Source: Pararobbsia silviterrae (lineage in GTDB: Bacteria > Pseudomonadota > Gammaproteobacteria > Burkholderiales > Burkholderiaceae). Taken from it: 64,000 nt of DNA. Location: contig NZ_RBZU01000001.1 in the NCBI RefSeq assembly GCF_003628125.1, forward strand, positions 1-64,000. The letters are read 5' to 3'. Both the position numbers and the translations under genes were made by a program. This document shows positions 43,051 to 49,959 of this stretch, one piece after another. Numbering within the stretch: position 1 is the first letter of the stretch; each line of letters starts with the position of its first letter. The notes beneath the pieces were generated by a model, which was given only the letters and a program-made list of their open reading frames with translations, made no database searches and was not told where the DNA came from.

Positions 43051-43803
43051 GAAGCTGATCTTGTCGTTGGGTATCAATCACACCGACGCCGAACGAAGGT
43101 ACTTTGAAACAGAGTGTGCTGAGCTCGTGGCGGAGATGATCGAATGCGGTGGCTACGGCCTCCCCACTCCTCCCATCGAAGGCGGGCCCGCCATCTTCCT
43201 CAAGCATGCCGTTGACTCAGGCTTTGATGGAGTTTCCGCGCGTTTGGCTGAATATTTGGGTGTTACAAGAGCCAATTTGAGCCTCTGGCTAGGGGGTAAT
43301 CGCGCCCATCACTTCCCGTCCTCTTGCGAATTGCCTATGCATGTGAAACCTCCATCGTCGACGTGATCGCGGGCAACAAAGTCGAAATCGGAGGATGCAG
43401 GCCTATTGAAGAGCATGCGACACGAAAGTTCGACTCTACGCGCCCTGTCGAAGTAGGCATCTACAAGAAATTTCACGCGTTGGTCAAAAATCGGCAAGTG
43501 CGCAATGTAGCGGAGGCATGCAGGGTACTAAGCGTCAACGAGAAAACGTTGAAGCGCGTCGATCCGGAACTTTGTGCATCTCTATCTGCTTCGTGGCAGC
43601 GTGAATGTGGACTGGCGAGGATCTCGCGAGAGGAGCGGTTCGACAACCAGTACATCGACGAGTATCTGCGGATCTCCGCAGCGGGCATTAACCCAAGTCG
43701 TCGCACGGTGCTTCGAAACCTCGGGACGGATGTTTCGGCATATCGGTTCGAAGATGTCGAGCGAGCAACGCGAAAAGCGAAGGAACGTCTCAGCGTTCAA
43801 TGA
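43049..43803 (+). pseudogene. TniQ-like (transposon targeting protein) fragment with a frameshift
   Basis: Frame 1 (43049-43366) encodes a helix-turn-helix region ending LAEYLGVTRANLSLWLGGNR, then loses sense. A second frame entered at about 43,300-43,312 continues PSLPVLLRIAYACETSIVDVIAGN and runs to 43803 through ISAAGINPSRRTVLRNLG. Read together they resemble the C-terminal half of TniQ proteins (HTH, W-x-x-G-x-R, P-x-L-P-x-L-L-x-I-A-Y, then a second HTH-like end). A single-base shift breaks the frame. Typical zinc-binding N-terminal TniQ sequence is not present. It could instead be two small HTH proteins; the TniQ reading is favoured by the transposon ends around it. Confidence 0.45.
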
Positions 43804-43895
43804 AATGCGATCCATCTGAGACTTCGGTATTGAAACTCACCGCGTCGCTGTTTTGACTGGATCAGTTCGCTGAAATGCCTTTGCGTCGCCCTGAA

Positions 43896-43914
43896 ATTCA
43901 CCAAATTGGTGAAT
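43896..43914. repeat. Perfect palindrome inside the right end of the transposon
   Basis: ATTCACCAA-A-TTGGTGAAT, 9-bp arms around one base, 36 bp inside the right inverted repeat and about 90 bp after the TniQ-like frame. Could be a protein-binding site for transposition or a small terminator; no T-run follows. Confidence 0.5.
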
Positions 43915-43949
43915 ATATGAGATCTACAGTTGGCCAAACGGCCACGAGT

Positions 43950-43963
43950 AGGGTAACTGCACA
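43950..43963 (-). repeat. Right terminal inverted repeat of the transposon
   Basis: AGGGTAACTGCACA, exact complement of the left terminus, followed by the target duplication AAACG (43964-43968). Confidence 0.85.
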
Positions 43964-43995
43964 AAACGGGAATGTACGCGCAGAAATGCGCTAAA

Positions 43996-44071
43996 TGGCG
44001 CGCCCGGCTGGGATCGAACCAGCGACCCTTGGCTTCGGAGGCCAATACTCTATCCACTGAGCTACGGGCGC
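43996..44071 (-). tRNA. tRNA-Arg (anticodon CCG)
   Basis: 76 bases with encoded CCA. The acceptor stem pairs GCGCCCG with CGGGCGC, the anticodon loop CTCCGAA gives anticodon CCG (codon CGG), and the T-arm reads GGTTCGATCCC. The 3' end faces the transposon, whose right boundary is 32 bp away. No second copy of the tRNA 3' end was found at the other side of the accessory region, so there is no sign of integrase-type insertion. Confidence 0.95.
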
Positions 44072-44418
44072 GTATAAGACGAAGGCGCTGGTCCGACCGG
44101 ACGCAGCGCCCTTTGCGAGTCCGAGAGCATACCCGTTTCGCCGCCCGCCGTCCACCGCGTGAAAGATTCCGTTGCCTGTTCGCCGGGATGTCGAGAAAGT
44201 CACGCCGGTCTCGCATGTCCAGTCTGTCTGTTCGGCTAGGCCACACGATCCCCACGGTATGGCTGCTCTGCGCACGACTGAGCTTGGGCCGTGGCGGGTT
44301 GGCCCGCTCGGCTTGGGCTACCGGGATTGCTGCCGGGGCTGAGCTGCCAGACTCGGGCTGCTGAGCTCGGGCCAAAGGCCTTGAGTAGCTGGGCTCGGAT
44401 TGTTGGGCTCGGATCGCT

Positions 44419-44516
44419 GGACCTGGGTCGCCGGGCCTGGGTCGCCGGGCCTAGGTCGCCGGGCCTAGGTCGCCGGGCCTAGGTCGCCGGGCCTAGGTCG
44501 CCGGGCTTGGTCTGCC
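44419..44516. repeat. 14-bp tandem repeat array (about seven copies)
   Basis: Units of GGGCCTAGGTCGCC start at 44419, 44433, 44447, 44461, 44475, 44489 and 44503; the four from 44447 to 44502 are identical and each contains CCTAGG. The outer units are degenerate, and traces of the motif extend back to about 44,290. It lies between the tRNA-Arg promoter side and the cytochrome c gene. Confidence 0.9.
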
Positions 44517-44818
44517 GAGCTTAGGCCACCGGCGCCGGATCTGCTGCGGCTCGGGCCACTGAAACAGGGGGCGCGCTGGGTCAGAACCCCGTCTGTGCCG
44601 CCACGACACGCCTCGACGACCGCGCTTCAACCGCGCCACCCGCACCGACGAGACCTCGTCGTCGTCCTCGCGCACGATTTTTCTTACCGATCGCCCGCTT
44701 CGACGGGATTTTGCTGATCGCGTCGCCAAAACACTTATGCCTATAATCGTTTACAGATGTTGGAAGTTGGTCGTTGCGTTATCGCCCTGAACAAAACCAT
44801 TCAAGAGACGAGACAGGC

Positions 44819-45721
44819 ATGAGCGATGAACATCAGTCCCCAATCAAAACCCCAGGTCAGCTCATTGCTGTCGCAGTAGCGAGTTTCCTGCTTCCGATTA
44901 TCGTGATCGTACTGATGGTCCAGTACGTACAGAACATGAACCGCGTCGGCGCCGGGACCGACGCCTTCTCCGACGATCAAGTCAAAGCCCGTATCGCCCC
45001 CGTCGCCCAGCTCACCCTCCACGACGCCAACGCGCCGCACGTCTTCAAGACCGGCGAAGAAGTCTTCAAGGCTGTCTGCACGACCTGTCACACGCCCGGC
45101 GCCGCCGGCGCGCCGAAGTTCGGCGACGCGGGCGACTGGGCGCCACGCATCGCCCAAGGCTACGACACGCTGCTCAAGAACGCCCTCTCGGGCAAGGGCA
45201 ATATGCCCCCGCGCGGCGGCACGAGCCCCGACGACTACAGCGACTACGAAATCGGCCGCGCGATCGTCTATATGGCCAACAACTCAAGCGCCCATTTCGA
45301 CGAACCCGCCGCACCGGCCCCGGGTGCAGCCCCTGCCGCCGCAGCGGCAGCGTCCGGCGCCGACAGCACGAACGCCGGTGCCACCGACGCGGCATCGGCC
45401 GCAGCCGCCGCGATCGCGGCGATCCCCGCAGCCTCGTCGGCTCCGGCCGCTGCGGCAGGCGGCAGCGCCGACGCCGCGCAAGCCGGCAAAGCGCTCTATA
45501 CGTCGGTCTGCGCAACGTGCCACGGCGCGGGTCTGCTCGGCGCACCGAAGTTCGGCGACGCCGCGGCCTGGGCGCCCCGCCTCAAAGACCCGATCGACAC
45601 GGTCTACAACTACGCGCTGCACGGTAAAGGCCAGATGCCGCCGAAGGGCGGATCCACGGCCTCGGATGACGACGTCAAAGCCGCCGTCGACTATATGGTC
45701 GCCGCGGCCAAGGGCAGCTGA
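44819..45721 (+). CDS. Membrane-anchored dihaem cytochrome c
   Basis: 300 residues. An uncleaved N-terminal anchor (LIAVAVASFLLPIIVIVLMV) is followed by two class I cytochrome c domains with haem motifs CTTCH (residues 87-91) and CATCH, each with an axial Met in GKGNMPPRGG and GKGQMPPKGG. A linker of about 65 residues, mostly Ala with Pro, Ser and Gly, joins the domains. It probably carries electrons in the periplasm, near the respiratory chain. The ATG at 44819 is supported by GAGACGAGAC upstream; a terminator follows. Confidence 0.92.
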   Translation: MSDEHQSPIKTPGQLIAVAVASFLLPIIVIVLMVQYVQNMNRVGAGTDAFSDDQVKARIAPVAQLTLHDANAPHVFKTGEEVFKAVCTTCHTPGAAGAPKFGDAGDWAPRIAQGYDTLLKNALSGKGNMPPRGGTSPDDYSDYEIGRAIVYMANNSSAHFDEPAAPAPGAAPAAAAAASGADSTNAGATDAASAAAAAIAAIPAASSAPAAAAGGSADAAQAGKALYTSVCATCHGAGLLGAPKFGDAAAWAPRLKDPIDTVYNYALHGKGQMPPKGGSTASDDDVKAAVDYMVAAAKGS

Positions 45722-45783
45722 CACCGTCCCCCGAATCGCGGGCCCCGTTCGGATGCATGACCGACACGAACAGCCCAAACAAC

Positions 45784-45821
45784 AAAGCGTGCCGACTCAC
45801 CCGGAGCGGCACGCTTTTTTT
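45784..45821 (+). terminator. Rho-independent terminator of the cytochrome c gene
   Basis: GCGTGCCG (45787-45794) and CGGCACGC (45807-45814) form an 8-bp stem with a 12-base loop, followed by seven T (45815-45821). Confidence 0.9.
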
Positions 45822-46205
45822 CGACCTGTCTGCAACGCTTGCGAAAGACCGCGGCCCCCAACGAGCCCACGCCGGCAGGCTCGCATCCTCATCCGAATGC
45901 GCTGACGACGCGCGAGCTGCCTGGGCGAGAACGATCATCGCGATCGAGCTCCGCGTGCCCGATTCGGAGAGCGGCAGCCCTCCCGCCGCCTTTCCGCGCG
46001 CCTCCCGCAAGCCTCATCGTCGAGCAATTTCGTCGTGTCAGCCACGGATTGGGGCCGCTGGAGCGAGGGGTTCGGGGTTCGAAATGCAGCCCGTGCTGCA
46101 AGGTATGCCGCAGCGCAGCATCACATGCGGGCAAGCCCACCTTTGCAATCCGGGCGTGTTGCCTATACTCCTGACAAGAGGTCCACGAACGGGACGGAGA
46201 CACGC
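45822..46205. other. Intergenic region without recognised features
   Basis: 384 bp between the cytochrome terminator and the small membrane protein gene. Open frames here look like GC-rich chance reading; nothing is supported. Confidence 0.4.
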
Positions 46206-46400
46206 ATGAACTTCAACTTCGAAATGTTCACGATCAACGACTTTATTCTGTTGATCCCGATGGCGCTCGCAGGCGCCTTGTTTCTCGGCGCGATCCCGAT
46301 GCGCACGAAAATGCGAACCAACACGCTACGCCTGCTCGGCGCGGCGATCGGCGCGCTCTGCGGGATGGTGCTCGTGGAAGCCCTCCCCGCCATGCTCTGA
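46206..46400 (+). CDS. Small membrane protein, 64 aa
   Basis: Start at 46206 with GGGACGGAGA upstream. Two hydrophobic helices: FILLIPMALAGALFLGAIPM and LLGAAIGALCGMVLVEALPAM, separated by a basic turn RTKMRTN. No known domain. The arrangement resembles many small inner-membrane proteins of unknown role. A hairpin follows 54 bp after the stop. Confidence 0.6.
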   Translation: MNFNFEMFTINDFILLIPMALAGALFLGAIPMRTKMRTNTLRLLGAAIGALCGMVLVEALPAML

Positions 46401-46453
46401 CGACGCGGCCTGACCCACCCGGGCAGACCGCTCCTAGACAACGGTTCATCAAC

Positions 46454-46488
46454 AAACGGGCGAACGCATCGCGTGCGCTCGCCCGTTT
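46454..46488. terminator. Bidirectional terminator candidate
   Basis: AAACGGGCGA (46454-46463) and TCGCCCGTTT (46479-46488), a perfect 10-bp inverted repeat with a 15-base loop; T-run weak. Lies between the small membrane protein gene and the convergent egtD. Confidence 0.55.
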
Positions 46489-46675
46489 CGCTTGCCTGTT
46501 GCCTCCGCTCCAACTCCAGCCGTAACGCAGCGTCAGTCATGCAGAACCCGCGCCTTGCTTGAGCCACTGCCCCGCCCACGCGTGTACCGTGCCTCGCTCC
46601 GGCACGGCCTCCGTTTCGCTTGACGTCGGCCGAGCAAAAGCGCTCACGCCCAACCGTCAGGCGCGCCATCTCCCC

Positions 46676-47647
46676 TCAACGCGCGACGAACAGCGTCTCC
46701 GCGAACGGCCATTCGGCATCCGTCCACTGCGCGAGCTGCTCGAACCCGGCCACATCGCCAAGATGCGCAATATCGTCGAGCGTGTACTTGTGGCTCGCCT
46801 CCGTCCAGATCGTCTCTCCGCGCCGGAACTCGACGGTCAAGTCCGCCGCCCCGATCGTCACGGTCTGATCGCTGCGCGCGCGCAAATGCATCTCGATCGC
46901 CCGGGCAACCGGATCGAATCGCGCGACGTGCTCGAACGCGCGCAGATCGAAATCCGCACCGAGTTCGCGATTCAAGCGCCCCAGCATATTCAGGTTGAAC
47001 GCAGCCGTTACGCCGGCCGGATCGTCATACGCCTCGATCAGCACAGGCTCGGGCTTGAGCAGATCCGCACCGAGCAAAAGCGCATCCCCCGCGCGCATCA
47101 GATGCCGGACGTCACGCAGAAAATGCGCTGCCGCGAGCCGCCGGAAGTTCCCGATCGTCGACCCCAGGAACATCACCAGCAATCGCTCGTCCGAGCGCCC
47201 GCGCGCGTCCGCGACACGCTTCAATCCGTCGAGATACTCAAACGCCTGCCCTTCAACACGCACCCGCTCAAGATCACGGAGTGCGCGCTCACATTGCGCG
47301 AGCGCGGCGGGCGAGATTTCGATCGGGCAGTACGTCACGTCACGTCGCGCGGTCAAGGCCTCGAGAATGCGGCGGGTCTTGCGGCCGCTGCCGCTGCCGA
47401 GTTCGGCCACGCGCGTCGTATTCGGCACGAGACGCGCGAGATCGGCCGCATGGGCGATCAGCACGCGCTCTTCCGCGCGCGTCACGCCGTATTCGGGCAA
47501 CACGGTAATCACGTCGAACAACGCGGAACCGACGGCGTCGTACAGATACTTCGACGGCAACTCCTTCTGCGGCACACGCGTCAAACCGAGCCGGACATCC
47601 TCGGCGAACGCGCTGCGGACTGCGTCAGCAAGCACGGGGTGGGCCAT
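46676..47647 (-). CDS. egtD: L-histidine N-alpha-methyltransferase EgtD
   Basis: 323 residues from the ATG at 47647 (GGAGACGAT upstream; longer in-frame starts overlap egtB). SAM-binding core VAELGSGSGRKTRRIL, then CPIEISPAALAQC, MFLGSTIGNF and GADLLKPEPVLIEAYDD, all diagnostic of EgtD. It trimethylates histidine to hercynine, the first step of ergothioneine synthesis. It follows egtB by 25 bp. egtA and egtC are not nearby, as expected for proteobacteria that lack the gamma-glutamylcysteine branch. Confidence 0.92.
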   Translation of the reverse strand: MAHPVLADAVRSAFAEDVRLGLTRVPQKELPSKYLYDAVGSALFDVITVLPEYGVTRAEERVLIAHAADLARLVPNTTRVAELGSGSGRKTRRILEALTARRDVTYCPIEISPAALAQCERALRDLERVRVEGQAFEYLDGLKRVADARGRSDERLLVMFLGSTIGNFRRLAAAHFLRDVRHLMRAGDALLLGADLLKPEPVLIEAYDDPAGVTAAFNLNMLGRLNRELGADFDLRAFEHVARFDPVARAIEMHLRARSDQTVTIGAADLTVEFRRGETIWTEASHKYTLDDIAHLGDVAGFEQLAQWTDAEWPFAETLFVAR

Positions 47648-47672
47648 ATCGTCTCCTCGTGAAGCCGCGTCA

Positions 47673-49151
47673 TCAAGCGTCGACGCAGCGGAAACCTGCA
47701 TACACATACGGGTAGCGCGGCTGAAACCAGTTCCGGAACGACGGCCGGATCATGCAGCTCGCGGTACGCATCGAGCCGCCCTTGAGCACGTAGTGCTCGC
47801 CGTCGAAGAAATTCGCCGAATACCCCGGATAGCATTCGAACGCCTCGAATCCCGGCAACGGACCGAACGTCGTCCGTGTCCACTCCCAGCCATTCCCCCA
47901 CATGCCGACGACGCCCGCCTCGCTGCGCTCGTGCAGATCGGCATCGACGGCCATCGGATCGAAATACGCGAAATCGAAATTGCCATGGTGCGCGTGGCGC
48001 GCGCCGGCCGCACGCTGCCACTGCGCTTCGCTCGGCAACTGCTTGCCGGCCCAGCGCGCATACGCGCTCGCCTCGGCATAACTCACATAGACAGGCCAGT
48101 TCAACGGCAACGCGATCTCGTCGAACATCGTCACGAACGTCCAAGCCGTGCCCTCGCCTGACGCCTCGATGGCCGCGTTCGGCCTCGCGGAATCGGACGC
48201 ACCACCGTCCGAACGCGCCTCATTCGCCGCAGCCAAGCGCGCGTGGGCTTCATGCGCGTCTTCGACGTCACGAGACGGATGTGCGCCCTGTGCGGCGCCA
48301 ACGCCATGCACGCCACGATCCTCACGCTCGCCCCGTGCGCGACGCCAGAACACCGGATGCTCGATCCCGTTCGCCTCACGCCATGCCCAATCGGCTTCGC
48401 TCCAGTACGCCGGATTCCGGTATCCGCCTGCCTCGACGAACGCGAGAAACGCGCCGTTGCTGACCATATACGTGTCGATCGAGAACGCCGGCACATCGAC
48501 ATCGAGCCCGTCGAACTCGTTGCACCAGCCGAACGCCGACGTTGCGTCAGCGGGCATGCCGAGCCGCGCGCGCCCCGCGGGAATCTCGACCATCGACGGC
48601 TCGACGCGCGGGGCATCGGGCACGAACGAGCGCGGTCCTTCGACCTTGCGGTCAAGCGGCAACTGATGCAGCAAATACGCGAGCGTCTCGGCATGCATGA
48701 GCCGGTGCTCGATCGCGACATTGAGCAAGCGCGCCGCCGACTCCCCCGCCGCGCCGTCCACGACGCCCGCGTGCGCGCACCGGCGCAGCTCGCCATCGAT
48801 GATCTCGCGCACGGCGCAGCAGTACTGCTCGACCTCGGCTCGCGCGGGCCAGTCCGACACCGAGTCCGACGGCAACTGACCGTCGATCGGATCGATGCCG
48901 AATGCGAACAGGCGATCGTGGGCGGGATTGACGGACGCGCGATCGAACAGGCGTCCGTTGAACAGATTCCAGTCGAACGCATCGAGATGGCCTCGATAGA
49001 AACCGATCCGGTGTCGTTCGGCGATCGTGCGATCGTAAAACGCGTCATCGACGAGCAAGCCGAACAGGCTGTCCGTCGCCGCGCGCGCGTGATCGAGACG
49101 CGCCAGCAGCAAAGGCCACGCGTCGCGCGGCGTGGGGGAAGTTTTCGTCAT
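47673..49151 (-). CDS. egtB: Ergothioneine sulfoxide synthase EgtB with a loop insertion
   Basis: 492 residues. The N-terminal DinB-like domain has the iron ligands H55 (YRGHLDAF) and H149-x3-H153-x-E155 (EHRLMHAETL). The C-terminal half is an FGE-sulfatase domain (VEIPAGRARLGMP, GNGWEWTRTTFGP, LKGGSMRTASCMIRPSFRNW). Between residues about 272 and 334, after HPVFWRR and before TAWTFVTMFDE, an Ala/Glu/Asp/Ser-rich stretch of some 60 residues replaces a short loop. EgtB joins a thiol to hercynine using oxygen and Fe(II). The gene precedes egtD in one transcript. Confidence 0.92.
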   Translation of the reverse strand: MTKTSPTPRDAWPLLLARLDHARAATDSLFGLLVDDAFYDRTIAERHRIGFYRGHLDAFDWNLFNGRLFDRASVNPAHDRLFAFGIDPIDGQLPSDSVSDWPARAEVEQYCCAVREIIDGELRRCAHAGVVDGAAGESAARLLNVAIEHRLMHAETLAYLLHQLPLDRKVEGPRSFVPDAPRVEPSMVEIPAGRARLGMPADATSAFGWCNEFDGLDVDVPAFSIDTYMVSNGAFLAFVEAGGYRNPAYWSEADWAWREANGIEHPVFWRRARGEREDRGVHGVGAAQGAHPSRDVEDAHEAHARLAAANEARSDGGASDSARPNAAIEASGEGTAWTFVTMFDEIALPLNWPVYVSYAEASAYARWAGKQLPSEAQWQRAAGARHAHHGNFDFAYFDPMAVDADLHERSEAGVVGMWGNGWEWTRTTFGPLPGFEAFECYPGYSANFFDGEHYVLKGGSMRTASCMIRPSFRNWFQPRYPYVYAGFRCVDA

Positions 49152-49398
49152 CTCGCGCTCGCTCCAAATGGACAGGCCGGCGTGATCCGCAGCCGACTGA
49201 ATGCGAAGAGTCTGCAAGACTTGCACGAATATGCCTTTCGCGTAGGGCAGCGATTCGAACGCGCGCCATGACCGCCGACGCGCCCCGTGGAATTGCGCGG
49301 GGTCGGCGCGCTTCGGCGAACGCGCAATACGGACGGATGCAGCACGATCCGTTCCGGTCGATCGCGCCGCTGCTCGGCACGGCACGCGCTCGACATGG

Positions 49399-49539
49399 TC
49401 TGCGGCAAACCCAATACGACGTTCGTCTGAATACGCTTAACCCGACGAACACGTCCTATTACGACGCACGGATTGCGTCGAGCAGCGGCCGGGCGGTGCC
49501 GGGTGCCGGCCGCTCGCGACGGGCACCTATCGCTTCTGA
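49399..49539 (+). pseudogene. Remnant of a TonB-dependent receptor C-terminus
   Basis: Translation gives TQYDVRLNTLNPTNTSYYDA then RIASSSGRAVPGAGR, matching the intact receptor's KYDIRVNLLNLTNKYYYDA and GRAVPGIGR. After GGCCGC a 7-bp deletion relative to the intact gene shifts the frame, and the ending GACGGGCACCTATCGCTTCTGA survives out of phase. Nothing upstream of 49,399 resembles the rest of a receptor, so only the last beta strands persist. Confidence 0.8.
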
Positions 49540-49703
49540 ACGTCGGCGCAGCCAAGCAATGAGGCCCAAGCGTTCGGTTCCACCTCAAAAACCGATCGAG
49601 GGCTGTCGCTCCCGATACCGCCTCAAAATCACAATACCTACAAAATGCTAACGAAAGTCCTTACGAATCAACGGGTAAGTTTTTTTGATTGCCTTACACC
49701 GGT

Positions 49704-49724
49704 AATAATATTGATTCTCAATTA
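49704..49724. promoter_or_regulatory. Fur-box-like site upstream of the TonB receptor
   Basis: AATAATATTGATTCTCAATTA contains the dyad ATTGA-TTC-TCAAT, resembling Burkholderia Fur boxes (AATGAGAATCATT type). Iron-repressed expression of the receptor and piuC would be expected. Confidence 0.55.
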
Positions 49725-49959
49725 GAACTGAGTGCAGTCTGCGTGCTTCGCACGGCGTTGTCGGCTTATTTATGCCGATGCCGAGCGATCCCTGGCCTGC
49801 CTCGATAAGCCAGCCAGGCACCGCACACACGCACCGCATCTTGGTCCAGCCGAGAGGCTCGCGGCCATGCGTCAGGTTCGCCAAGCCAGCCGATATCCGA
49901 ACGCGTTCATGAACGCGCTTCGCCACGCCCATCAAGGGCCTACGACTGACCAGGTAACC

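Larger units (their letters stand above)
40675..43963. mobile_element. 3,289-bp transposon with TGT...ACA inverted termini and 5-bp target duplication (Tn7/Tn5053-like, lacks a transposase)
   Basis: The left end begins TGTGCAGTTACCCT (40675-40688); the right end is its exact complement AGGGTAACTGCACA (43950-43963). The element is flanked by AAACG on both sides (40670-40674 and 43964-43968), a 5-bp target-site duplication. Subterminal motifs recur at both ends (GTGGCCGTTT near 40,791 and 43,940; TTTGGCCAAC near 40,717 and 43,930 on the opposite strand). TGT/ACA termini, subterminal repeats and 5-bp duplications are features of Tn7/Tn5053-type elements. Cargo: a 52-aa membrane protein, a DUF6527 protein, a JAB-E1 fusion and a frameshifted TniQ-like gene. 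No DDE transposase or TniB is present, so mobility would need help in trans. Confidence 0.8.
49152..49959. other. Long leader region with receptor remnant and iron box
   Basis: 808 bp between divergent egtB and the TonB receptor gene. Contains a degraded receptor 3' end (49399-49539) and a Fur-box-like site (about 49,704-49,724). The part from 49,725 to 49,959 could be an untranslated leader; an in-frame ATG at 49909 was not preferred because it lacks a ribosome-binding site. Confidence 0.6.

Noticed and set aside
38430-44071. Integrase-type genomic island using tRNA-Arg as attachment site
   Set aside because: No integrase and no duplicated tRNA 3' end were found. The TGT/ACA termini with AAACG duplication explain the 40675-43963 part better.
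49909-49959. Earlier ATG at 49909 as the TonB receptor start
   Set aside because: No ribosome-binding site, and it would put 17 polar residues in front of a normal signal peptide.
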